A stretch of 32,916 nt of DNA, from NCBI GenBank assembly GCA_021794425.1, contig JAJYQV010000017.1, positions 1 to 32,916 on the forward strand, in the 5' to 3' direction. The notes under the pieces are model-generated. The model saw only the letters and a program-made list of their open reading frames with translations, had not been told where the DNA came from and ran no database searches. Below, in pieces: positions 25,698 through 32,916 of the stretch. Numbering within the stretch: the stretch's first letter is position 1; the number at the start of each line of letters is the position of its first letter. The position numbers and the translations under genes are program-made. The DNA is from a bacterium. GTDB taxonomy: Bacteria > Patescibacteriota > Minisyncoccia > Phycocordibacterales > Phycocordibacteraceae.

Positions 25698-28076
25698 TTA
25701 TGAAACTTTCATAAGCTTCGCTTGCAAATCTTTCATGAGCTCGGCCGCTTGCATCCAGACGAGCACCCAGAGCCACACGAAGCCCGCGCTCGCGAGCGTG
25801 ATGCCCGACGGCATCAGGAATCCGGTCACGGCCAACGTCGTCGCGATCGCCTGCGTACCCAAGGTCGCCAGGACCACCTCTTTACTCGGGAGGAACTTGT
25901 ACCACCGCTCTTTCGTGTGCGCGACAAAAATGAGCGCATGGCCTGACACCGTGAGCTTGAGGAAGAACATCGTCTGGACGACCGCCAACGGGAGGTGCCA
26001 GACTTCCATCATGAGATAGAAGAGCGAGAGGCTCTCAAGTATGCCGACGAGGCCGAAGAGCAGGCTGAGCGTGAGCCGTTCGCGAGACTTTATCTCGGAG
26101 GGTTTCCGCGAGATCTTCACTCGGTCGACCGCGAGCGAGATGATGGGGATATCATTCAAGAACGCGAGCAGGATGAGCTGGAGCGGCACGAGCGGGTACG
26201 AGCCGTACCATAAGCCGAGAATCAAGATGGTAACGATCAGACGGAAGCTCTCTGAGATGCGGTAGACGGAGTAATTGTGCAGACGGACGAAGATCTTCCG
26301 CGATTCCACGATGGCATCTCGGATGACCGCCACGCCCGGTCCGAGCAGAACGATGTCCGCCAAGCTCTTCAGCGCAGACACGGCGCCCGAGACGGCGATG
26401 CCCACGTTGGCGATCTTGAGCGCCGGTAGGTCGTTTATACCGTCTCCCGTCGCGGCCACCACGTATCGCGCCTTAAACGCTTTCACGAGCTCATACTTAT
26501 CTTTCGGTAAGATCTCGGCAAAGGCTCCGATGGCGGCTCCTTCTTCTTGGAGTAATCTCTCGTTCCCGTAGAACTTCCGCGCTTCTTCGGCGGAAATGAC
26601 CGTGCCTGGAAGGCCGAGCTCTTTGGCGATCCGCTCCGCGATGACTTTATTGTCTCCGGTCAGCATCTTCACGTCGATGCCGTTTTCTCGCATGAAATGC
26701 ACCGTGCCCTTCGAGCTCTCGTCGAGCGGATCGGCGAGGAAAAGGACGCCGAGGAGCGTCATGCCGGTCTCTTCTTCGCCCGCGCCTCTCTTCATCGCCA
26801 CCGCGAGCACCCGGTAGCCCTCACTGGCGGCAGTAGCGATGTCGCTCTCGAAGCGGTCGGAGATGTCTTTTGACGCGGTCGTGTCGAACGCGCGCACCAC
26901 CTGCGGCGCGCCGAGGCTTATGAGCACCCGCTCCCCGCCTTTCTCGAGAAACACCGTCGTTCTTTTTCGCTCAGAATCGTACGGGGAAAAATGCAAGACA
27001 TTCGCTGGTACCGGCGTGCGGCCTGTTTCTTCGAATTTCTTGGTAATCGCCGCGTCGATGGCGTCCGGCGTATCGGGCGACGTGGCGTAGCGTGCCAGCT
27101 CGATGAGGTCGTCTGCGCTCAGGCCGTTGCGGTATGAGATGACATCCATCACGCTGATCTCATTCTTCGTGAGCGTGCCGGTCTTGTCGGTGAGGAGCAT
27201 GTTCACATTCGCCAGGTCCTGGAGCGCAGAGAGGCGGCGCACCACCACCATCTTCTTTGCAAGACCTGCCGCGCCGATGCTGAGGATGATCGCCATTACC
27301 ACCGGTAGGGCGATAGGAATGCCGGCGATGATGAGGCTCAAGTCGAGCGTGAGGAGATCTTCGAGCGGGAATCCTTTGGAGAGCAGCACGGCGGTGAGGA
27401 CGAGTACCGCCACGACGCTCACGATCGTCAGGAACCGCGTGATGCTGAGCACATCTTTCTCCAGCAGGCTCTTCCCTGCCGCCGGCTCTATGGAAAAGAT
27501 GGTCTTGCCGAAGCTGGTCCGTTTGCCGGTGGCAGTAACCTCAGCCTCGAAACTGCCCGTGGCGATAAAAGCGCCCGAGAAGACCGTGTCGCCGGCAGTC
27601 TTCTCTTTCGGCATCGACTCGCCGGTAAGCACGGCCTCATTCACCGAGAGATTGTTGGCGGAGATGACCGTGCTGTCGGCCGGGATGATGCTCCCGAGCC
27701 CGAGGCGGACATGATCACCGGGCACCAGCAGCTTTGCGTTGACCAGGCCCCACGCGCCGTCCCGCTGTGTCCGCACATCGAAGGAAAGCTTGCTCTGCAG
27801 CTCCTGGATGGCCCGGTCTGCCTTGAACTCCTGCCACTTTTGAACCGAATAATTGACGAGGTAGAGCGCAAGAATGAAATAGAAGTCGAAGACCTTGCCG
27901 TTTGCGCGCGAAAGAAAGGCCGCACCGAGGAGCATGAGTGAAATGGGAGAGTAGAGTGGCGCGAGAAACTTCTTGAGCACGCTCGCCTTCTGCTCCTCGA
28001 CGTCATTAGGGCCGTAGGTCTTCAGCCGCGCACCAGCTTCTGCCGTCGTCAACCCTGCGCTTTGGTTCGGTGTCAT
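25698..28076 (-). CDS. P-type ATPase, plasma-membrane H+-ATPase (P3A) like
   Basis: DKTGTLTKNEISVMDVI, LTGESMPKE, AGIPIALPVVMAIILSIGAAGLAKKMVVVRRLSALQDLANVNML, ATGDGINDLPALK. Confidence 0.9.
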   Translation of the reverse strand: MTPNQSAGLTTAEAGARLKTYGPNDVEEQKASVLKKFLAPLYSPISLMLLGAAFLSRANGKVFDFYFILALYLVNYSVQKWQEFKADRAIQELQSKLSFDVRTQRDGAWGLVNAKLLVPGDHVRLGLGSIIPADSTVISANNLSVNEAVLTGESMPKEKTAGDTVFSGAFIATGSFEAEVTATGKRTSFGKTIFSIEPAAGKSLLEKDVLSITRFLTIVSVVAVLVLTAVLLSKGFPLEDLLTLDLSLIIAGIPIALPVVMAIILSIGAAGLAKKMVVVRRLSALQDLANVNMLLTDKTGTLTKNEISVMDVISYRNGLSADDLIELARYATSPDTPDAIDAAITKKFEETGRTPVPANVLHFSPYDSERKRTTVFLEKGGERVLISLGAPQVVRAFDTTASKDISDRFESDIATAASEGYRVLAVAMKRGAGEEETGMTLLGVLFLADPLDESSKGTVHFMRENGIDVKMLTGDNKVIAERIAKELGLPGTVISAEEARKFYGNERLLQEEGAAIGAFAEILPKDKYELVKAFKARYVVAATGDGINDLPALKIANVGIAVSGAVSALKSLADIVLLGPGVAVIRDAIVESRKIFVRLHNYSVYRISESFRLIVTILILGLWYGSYPLVPLQLILLAFLNDIPIISLAVDRVKISRKPSEIKSRERLTLSLLFGLVGILESLSLFYLMMEVWHLPLAVVQTMFFLKLTVSGHALIFVAHTKERWYKFLPSKEVVLATLGTQAIATTLAVTGFLMPSGITLASAGFVWLWVLVWMQAAELMKDLQAKLMKVS

Positions 28077-28093
28077 GGTTTATTTATTTTGAG

Positions 28094-28166
28094 TGGACCA
28101 TAGGAGAGTCGAACTCCTGACCTCGTCAATGCGAATGACGCGCTCTACCAACTGAGCTAATGGCCC
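28094..28166 (-). tRNA. tRNA-Ala(CGC)
   Basis: GGGCCATTAGCTCAGTTGGTAGAGCGCGTCATTCGCATTGACGAGG...ATGGTCCA; anticodon loop TTCGCAT. Confidence 0.93.
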
Positions 28167-28198
28167 CTGTGCAAATCATACTCGAATCCTGCGCGGAA

Positions 28199-28226
28199 CC
28201 GCAATGCCGCTCCGTCGGCACTGCGG
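28199..28226. repeat. Hairpin in tRNA spacer
   Basis: CCGCAATGCCG-ctccgt-CGGCACTGCGG, 11-nt arms with one central mismatch. Confidence 0.7.
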
Positions 28227-28293
28227 GACCAGGCTTCGAGAGGGATCCCCGCCTCCCCGGATCAAGTTTATCATGCGGAAACCAAACTTCGAG

Positions 28294-28364
28294 TCGGGCT
28301 ACCGGGAATCGAACCCGGGCTGCATGACCCCCAGCCATGCGTACTACCATTATACGATAGCCCG
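28294..28364 (-). tRNA. tRNA-Pro(GGG)
   Basis: CGGGCTATCGTATAATGGTAGTACGCATGGCTGGGGGTCATGCAGCCCGGGTTCGATTCCCGGTAGCCCGA. Confidence 0.9.
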
Positions 28365-28392
28365 TGCCTCCTTCACGAGGAGACGTTCTCTG

Positions 28393-28463
28393 TCGGGCCG
28401 CCGAGAATTGAACTCGGTCTACACGAACCCGAATCGTGCGTACTACCGGCATACTCCGGCCCG
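28393..28463 (-). tRNA. tRNA-Pro(CGG)
   Basis: CGGGCCGGAGTATGCCGGTAGTACGCACGATTCGGGTTCGTGTAGACCGAGTTCAATTCTCGGCGGCCCGA; anticodon loop TTCGGGT. Confidence 0.9.
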
Positions 28464-28506
28464 ACACAGAACATCTCCCTTCCCGTTCGTCTCTCACGAT
28501 ACAGGG

Positions 28507-28580
28507 TGCGCTCTAAGGGATTCGAACCCCTGACCTTTCGCGTGTGAAGCGAACGCTCTAACCAACTGAGCTAAGAGCGC
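28507..28580 (-). tRNA. tRNA-Val(CAC)
   Basis: GCGCTCTTAGCTCAGTTGGTTAGAGCGTTCGCTTCACACGCGAAAGGTCAGGGGTTCGAATCCCTTAGAGCGCA; anticodon loop TTCACAC. Confidence 0.94.
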
Positions 28581-28784
28581 GCACACCCTGTACCATACCA
28601 GAAATCCGCATGGATTCCCAGACTGACGACACCTTGCGCGTCTTCTCGAGATCCCAGAGCAGTATAAGGCCCCAGGGAATGGGGATCGTTGCATTATTGG
28701 CGCCGTACGCGTACCGTACTTCTTGGAGCGGGTAGTTTTTGCTCTTTTAACCCCTAACCAGAAACCAGAAACAAGGAGAACAAA

Positions 28785-30272
28785 ATGGCCAGTAAAGCCA
28801 AGCTTCCAGGCGCCCAAAAAGGAAAGGCCGCTCCCCGGCCCTCAGCCACTCAAAATGGAGTGCTAAGGGGCATGATGGAGCGCCTCACACAGAAGATGTT
28901 CGTGCTCGACACGAATGTGTTCATGCACGACCCGACGTGCCTGTTCCGGTTCGAAGAGCACGATATCTTCATTCCGATAACAGTGCTCGAAGAGCTCGAC
29001 AACCACAAAAGAGGCCATGAGGAGATTGCCCGGAATGTGCGCCAAGCGACACGCATGCTGGACGAAATCGTCACGGGCGCTGTCTCCCTTGAGGGGGGCG
29101 TCAGGCTCGACGGACCTTCAAAAGGTCTCGCAACCGGCCGGCTCTTCTTGCAGACTGAGGCGATTCCGAATGACTTATCCAACGGGCTCCTTGCAGGAAA
29201 AAACGACAACCAGATAGTGGCGGTCGTAAAACATTTGCAAGGGAAGTTCCCTGATCGACTGGTCGTCCTGGTGTCGAAAGACATCAACATGCGCATCAAG
29301 GCACGAGCACTCGGACTCAAAGCGCAGGACTATCTGAACGACAAGGTGTTGGAGGACACCGACCTGCTCCCCACAGGGATTCTCGAGTTGCCTCCAGACT
29401 TCTGGTCAAGGAACGGGAACGGTCTGGAGTCGTGGAAAAAAAGAGCCACGACCTATTACACCCTTCATGGCAAGCTGGCAGAGAGTATGCTCCCAAATCA
29501 GTTTCTTTTCCAAGATTCGGGAGGTTCGCAACCGTTCTACGCCCGGGTGGTCAAGTGCGACCCTGTCAAAGGGGTCACGCTCGCGACCGTGACGGACTAC
29601 ACTCACCATAAGAACGCGGTGTGGGGCATCACGGCCCGTAATCCGGAGCAAAATGCTGCCCTCAACCTGCTCATGGACCCTGAGATCGACTTCATTACTC
29701 TGCTGGGCCAGGCGGGTACGGGCAAGACCCTGCTCACCCTCGCCGCCGCCCTGGAGCAGACGCTGGAGCGCAAGACCTACTCGGAGATCATCATGACCCG
29801 AGTGACCGTGCCGGTGGGGGAGGACATTGGCTTTTTACCCGGTACCGAAGAAGAAAAGATGACTCCCTGGATGGGCGCCCTGGAAGACAACCTGGACGTG
29901 CTGAACCGGACCGACGATGAGGTCGGCGAGTGGGGGCGCGCTGCGACCCAGGACCTAATCCGCTCAAGAGTGAAAATCAAGTCGCTCAACTTCATGCGCG
30001 GACGGACGTTCATCAACAAGTTCCTCATCCTCGACGAGGCACAGAACCTCACTTCGAAGCAGGTACGGACACTGGTCACGCGTGCAGGTTCCGGCACAAA
30101 GATCGTCTGTTTGGGCAACATTGCTCAAATCGACACGCCGTATCTGACCGAAGGGAGCTCCGGACTGACGTATGTGGTCACCCGCTTTATGGGGTGGGAA
30201 CACTCAGGTCACGTCACGCTGCAGCGCGGTGAACGGTCGCGGCTTGCCGATCGTGCCGCCGAGGTTCTGTAG
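28785..30272 (+). CDS. PIN domain plus PhoH-like ATPase protein
   Basis: KMFVLDTNVFMHDPTCLFRFEEHDIFIPITVLEELDNHKRG (PIN); LLGQAGTGKTLLTLAAALEQ, FLILDEAQNLTSKQVRTLVTRAGSGTKIVCLGN (PhoH). Confidence 0.96.
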   Translation: MASKAKLPGAQKGKAAPRPSATQNGVLRGMMERLTQKMFVLDTNVFMHDPTCLFRFEEHDIFIPITVLEELDNHKRGHEEIARNVRQATRMLDEIVTGAVSLEGGVRLDGPSKGLATGRLFLQTEAIPNDLSNGLLAGKNDNQIVAVVKHLQGKFPDRLVVLVSKDINMRIKARALGLKAQDYLNDKVLEDTDLLPTGILELPPDFWSRNGNGLESWKKRATTYYTLHGKLAESMLPNQFLFQDSGGSQPFYARVVKCDPVKGVTLATVTDYTHHKNAVWGITARNPEQNAALNLLMDPEIDFITLLGQAGTGKTLLTLAAALEQTLERKTYSEIIMTRVTVPVGEDIGFLPGTEEEKMTPWMGALEDNLDVLNRTDDEVGEWGRAATQDLIRSRVKIKSLNFMRGRTFINKFLILDEAQNLTSKQVRTLVTRAGSGTKIVCLGNIAQIDTPYLTEGSSGLTYVVTRFMGWEHSGHVTLQRGERSRLADRAAEVL

Positions 30273-30296
30273 ACCTTCTGTTTGTCCTTTAGCAAT

Positions 30297-30326
30297 GACC
30301 CCGCTGCAATGGCGGGGTCGTTTTTT
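30297..30326 (+). terminator. Intrinsic terminator of the phoH-like gene
   Basis: GACCCCGC-tgcaatg-GCGGGGTC-gTTTTTT. Confidence 0.9.
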
Positions 30327-30363
30327 GGTGGACCGTACAGGATTCGAACCTGCGACCCCTACC
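30327..30363 (-). pseudogene. tRNA-Ala 3' fragment A (T-arm, acceptor 3' strand, encoded CCA)
   Basis: + strand ggtggaccgtacaggattcgaacctgcgacccc identical to the 3' half of the intact tRNA-Ala(UGC); anticodon arm missing. Confidence 0.85.
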
Positions 30364-30386
30364 ACAAGGGCACTTCTTGTTTTCTA
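30360..30386 (+). repeat. 27-nt dispersed repeat, copy 2
   Basis: TACCACAAGGGCACTTCTTGTTTTCTA, 24/27 identical to 15844-15870. Confidence 0.7.
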
Positions 30387-30457
30387 AATGAGATCTTAGC
30401 GCCGGTCTATTCGAGGCGTCCTCCAGGGATTCAAATGCTGAGGGTCTCGTCGTCGGT

Positions 30458-30868
30458 TTATCTTGAGGTGGGAGATGGCCCCTTCGCTTTCCAGCGTCGA
30501 TACAAGAACAGCAACGAGAGGAGGACTCCCGTAGAAAGTAATGCTTTGAGAGCTTCGTTTGCCAACATCAGTACGGGTCCTACCCATGGCGCTTGGAACG
30601 TCTTCAAGCCTACGTGAAGGTAGCAGGGATCCGCTCGATCGATTTTGTAACTTGTCGTGTACAAGCCTAGGGGATCAAGAGAAAAAGGCATATTCCATCG
30701 ATGGCAAAGATAAAAGTCATTCGTACCTGTACCAGTAAATAACTGAATGTTGATGGATGAGTCGGCGGACAGATTGAATGTCATGAATATTACAAACGCC
30801 AACGGAAAGAGCACCCATATGTTTTTGGTTAAGAGGAAATGCAACCCTTTCGAGGGGACATTGAACAT
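30458..30868 (-). CDS. Orphan small membrane protein (136 aa, ~2 TM)
   Basis: MFNVPSKGLHFLLTKNIWVLFPLAFVIFMTFNLSADSS...LLSTGVLLSLLFLYRRWKAKGPSPTSR; no antisense gene, lower GC than surroundings. Confidence 0.6.
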   Translation of the reverse strand: MFNVPSKGLHFLLTKNIWVLFPLAFVIFMTFNLSADSSINIQLFTGTGTNDFYLCHRWNMPFSLDPLGLYTTSYKIDRADPCYLHVGLKTFQAPWVGPVLMLANEALKALLSTGVLLSLLFLYRRWKAKGPSPTSR

Positions 30869-30940
30869 AGTTCAAATTGTATCACGGGACTGAATATGCC
30901 GAGAATCTGAAACCTTGCCGAGTGGAGCGAGGCACAAGTT

Positions 30941-30953
30941 TACCAACTGAGCT
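30941..30953 (-). pseudogene. tRNA-Ala D-arm fragment D
   Basis: + strand taccaactgagct, matches D-arm of the intact gene, 4 nt from fragment B. Confidence 0.5.
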
Positions 30954-30957
30954 GGTT

Positions 30958-31013
30958 GTGGACCGTACAGGATTCGAACCTGCGACCCCCTCATTGCAAA
31001 TGAGGTGCTCTAC
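30958..31013 (-). pseudogene. tRNA-Ala(UGC) fragment B (acceptor 3', T-arm, anticodon arm, to D-loop)
   Basis: gtggaccgtacaggattcgaacctgcgaccccctcattgcaaatgaggtgctctac identical to the intact gene; stops at TAC in the D-loop. Confidence 0.92.
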
Positions 31014-31029
31014 TGCAAGGAGCGAAGGC

Positions 31030-31054
31030 GAACGGCGCGTCCGCGCGCCAGTTC
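31030..31054. repeat. GC-rich hairpin in the tRNA-Ala insert
   Basis: GAACGGCGCG-tccg-CGCGCC(a)GTTC, 10-bp stem with one bulge. Confidence 0.65.
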
Positions 31055-31074
31055 TAGCCGAGCGACGCAGCAGA

Positions 31075-31196
31075 AAGCTTTTTGAGCATTTGAGAATTTT
31101 GGTGGACCGTACAGGATTCGAACCTGCGACCCCCTCATTGCAAATGAGGTGCTCTACCAACTGAGCTAACGGCCCACCAAAATTCTCAAAAAGCTT
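31075..31196. repeat. Inverted repeat enclosing the tRNA-Ala(UGC) gene
   Basis: AAGCTTTTTGAG[catttgag]AATTTTGGTGG (31075-31105) and CCACCAAAATTCTCAAAAAGCTT (31174-31196); arms identical except for the 8-nt insertion. Confidence 0.9.
31100..31175 (-). tRNA. tRNA-Ala(UGC), CCA encoded
   Basis: GGGCCGTTAGCTCAGTTGGTAGAGCACCTCATTTGCAATGAGGGGGTCGCAGGTTCGAATCCTGTACGGTCCACCA; anticodon loop TTTGCAA. Confidence 0.95.
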
Positions 31197-31216
31197 ACCA
31201 ACTGAGCTAACGGCCC
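31196..31216 (-). pseudogene. tRNA-Ala 5' fragment C (acceptor 5' strand plus D-arm)
   Basis: + strand taccaactgagctaacggccc identical to the 5' end of the intact gene; joins fragment B to make a full tRNA. Confidence 0.92.
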
Positions 31217-31228
31217 ATTCGGCACATA

Positions 31229-32191
31229 TTAGCGCGAACGCGCGAGATTGACCAGATGCGCGAGGAAGTCGGGAAATGGCACGCCGACGGCCGCGAGCGA
31301 CCTGGGCATGAGCGACTCGGGCGTGAGGCCGGGCAAGGTGTTGGTTTCGAGATAGTAAACGCCCTTTGGTGCGACGATGAAGTCGCTTCGGGAATAATGG
31401 CGCAATCCGAGCGAGCGGTGCATCACGCGCGCGAGGCGCCGCAGTTCTTCTGTCGTTACGCGCGAAAAATTGCCGGGGCAGACTTCACGCGTCGCGCCGG
31501 AATACTTCGCGTCATACGAAAAGAAGCTCCCCGCAGGCGGGATTATTTCGACCGAAGGCAGCGCATAGAGCGCTTCGCCGCGCAGACCCTCGACGATGCC
31601 GAGGGTCGCTTCCCTGCCGCGGATATGCTCTTCGACCAGGATGCTTGGGGCACCGAGCGCAAAGAGATCGTTGAGCGCAGAGCGCAGGGGCGCATAGCCG
31701 CCCACGACCGAGACGCCGATGGACGATCCCCATCCGACAGGCTTCACCACCACGGGCTGCGGGAGCGTTCGGGTAATCTCGTAGGCAGCCGCTTCTGTGT
31801 CCGCTCCGCGTTCGAGGTGGCGAAATGCCGGCGTGAGCACGCCGGCTTCTTGCGCGCGTGTCTTCGCCATGAGCTTGTGCATCGCGAGGTATGAACCGAA
31901 AGGATCAGCTCCAGCATAGGGCACGCCGAAACGCTCAAGAAGGCGCTGCACCTGCCCGTCCTCGCCATACTCGCCGTGCAGACCGATAAGGGCGACATCG
32001 ATTTGCCGCAGTGCGCGGTGGGGCTCGACAGGGCGCCCGGCCACGTGCCACACGCCCTGCCGGTCGATGAATATGTCGCGCGCGTCGAAACGCTTTTCAG
32101 GAAGGTTCGCGAGCATGGCCGCGCCTGTTTTCAGCGAGACCTCGTGCTCGCGCGATGGCCCGCCGCGCAGTATCCCGACGATAGTTTGCAT
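31229..32191 (-). CDS. ddl: D-alanine--D-alanine ligase
   Basis: GGPSREHEVSLKTGAAML, ALIGLHGEYGEDGQVQRLLERFGVPYAGADPFGSYLAMHK, YLETNTLPGLTPESLMP; start at MQTIVGILRGG. Confidence 0.95.
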   Translation of the reverse strand: MQTIVGILRGGPSREHEVSLKTGAAMLANLPEKRFDARDIFIDRQGVWHVAGRPVEPHRALRQIDVALIGLHGEYGEDGQVQRLLERFGVPYAGADPFGSYLAMHKLMAKTRAQEAGVLTPAFRHLERGADTEAAAYEITRTLPQPVVVKPVGWGSSIGVSVVGGYAPLRSALNDLFALGAPSILVEEHIRGREATLGIVEGLRGEALYALPSVEIIPPAGSFFSYDAKYSGATREVCPGNFSRVTTEELRRLARVMHRSLGLRHYSRSDFIVAPKGVYYLETNTLPGLTPESLMPRSLAAVGVPFPDFLAHLVNLARSR

Positions 32192-32212
32192 GCGTACAGT
32201 ATACATAAGAAA

Positions 32213-32238
32213 CGCCGGCGAATAAGAATTCGCCGGCG
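32213..32238 (-). terminator. Probable intrinsic terminator
   Basis: CGCCGGCGAAT-aaga-ATTCGCCGGCG, 11-bp stem between the 32261 gene and ddl; TTTCTTAT follows on minus. Confidence 0.65.
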
Positions 32239-32260
32239 AAACACCCCGCATAAGAGAAGA

Positions 32261-32644
32261 CTATTTTCCCGCGCTCCTCATCTTCGCGCTGCACCCGTCG
32301 CGAAGGAGCTTTCTCATGAGCTCTCGGTACGCGCCGTCATGCGCCGTGCGCGGGAGTGCGCCGACCCGCGCATCGGCGTACCGATTGCAAAAAGCCGGTG
32401 CCGGTTGGTCCGTGCGATACGCGGGCGGAAGCGCGATGCCGCCCTCCGCTTCCGCACGGTCCACCGTACGCCGGCACTCGTTGGCGAGCCGGTCATAACG
32501 CGCGTTGGTTTCCGGCACGCCCGCCTCGCGCATAAGGTCGCGGCACGCCTCCAGAGCCGTACGCGCCGCATACATGCGCGGCTGGAGCGCGCAGGCCGAG
32601 AGCACTGCGCTCACAAAAAGCGCAGCAAAAAAGATTCTGCCCAT
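32261..32644 (-). CDS. Hypothetical lipoprotein
   Basis: MGRIFFAALFVSAVLSACALQPRMYAARTALEACRDLMREAG; lipobox-like LSAC. Confidence 0.65.
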   Translation of the reverse strand: MGRIFFAALFVSAVLSACALQPRMYAARTALEACRDLMREAGVPETNARYDRLANECRRTVDRAEAEGGIALPPAYRTDQPAPAFCNRYADARVGALPRTAHDGAYRELMRKLLRDGCSAKMRSAGK

Positions 32645-32751
32645 TCCCTTTCTCCTCTGTGGTTGTTGAATCTGCCGGACAGGTCGCCCTGTCTTCCTCC
32701 TCGAGGAAACCACCGCGCGCCCTGTATGTCAAATAGTCCGTGCGTCCTCCA

Positions 32752-32916
32752 TTACCCCGCGCGCAAGCCGCGCGTTCGCGCAGCGCGGTGCTTGGCGAGC
32801 GAGAAGCGATGCGCCTCGGCGTTTGCGAGGACGGCGTCAGCTTCAGAAATGCCGGCGACGCGGGCGCCAAGTATCTCGCGCGGGCGGTGGCGCTCGTCTT
32901 TCACTACTGCGGCGAC
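32752..32916 (-). CDS. Hypothetical protein, C-terminal end only (N-terminus beyond window)
   Basis: Own translation VAAVVKDERHRPREILGARVAGISEADAVLANAEAHRFSLAKHRAARTRGLRAG* open to the window edge. Confidence 0.5.
   Translation of the reverse strand, partial: VAAVVKDERHRPREILGARVAGISEADAVLANAEAHRFSLAKHRAARTRGLRAG

Noticed and set aside
28126-28533. ORFs 28126..28497 (-) and 28204..28533 (+) as proteins
   Set aside because: They read through tRNA-Ala(CGC), tRNA-Pro(GGG) and tRNA-Pro(CGG); peptides such as GYRESNPGCMTPSHAYYHYTIAR are classic tRNA-derived spurious ORFs.
30877-31164. ORFs 30877..31164 (+) and 30882..31160 (-) with internal protein repeats (VDRTGFEPATPSLQMRCST)
   Set aside because: The apparent protein repeat is just the duplicated tRNA-Ala sequence; not coding.
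31827-31846. 9-bp palindrome GCCGGCGTG-AG-CACGCCGGC inside ddl
   Set aside because: Encodes ordinary ddl sequence (AGVLTPAF) with no length change; likely chance in GC-rich coding DNA.

Overview
GC-rich, mostly minus-strand gene block. The gene content (compact F1Fo-ATPase operon, LeuRS, YchF, MnmA, MltG, Ddl, PIN-PhoH, and several small conserved hypotheticals) looks like a Patescibacteria/CPR (Parcubacteria-type) chromosome; this taxonomic call is inference. There are about 35 credible CDS and six tRNA genes: Ala-GGC, Ala-CGC, Ala-UGC, Pro-GGG, Pro-CGG and Val-CAC. I found no CRISPR array, rRNA, integrase or transposase. The most interesting material is small-scale structure around and inside the housekeeping genes. 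(1) A tRNA-Ala locus (30327-31216) has an intact CCA-encoding tRNA-Ala(UGC) sitting inside the D-loop of a second, otherwise complete tRNA-Ala copy. Next to it a roughly 0.6 kb segment carrying an orphan membrane-protein gene is flanked by further tRNA-Ala fragments. (2) A PemK/MazF toxin gene lies inside the ATP synthase operon directly after atpG, followed by a displaced 15-codon copy of the atpG 3' end that differs only by synonymous changes. (3) Short perfect palindromes, some apparently inserted in frame into proteins (leuS twice, probably mnmA), resemble Rickettsia palindromic elements. (4) The atpD-atpC spacer is a MITE-like foldback with 17-nt terminal inverted repeats, and it shares a 27-nt repeat with the tRNA-Ala cassette. 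Together these suggest small non-autonomous elements that target tRNA and housekeeping operons.
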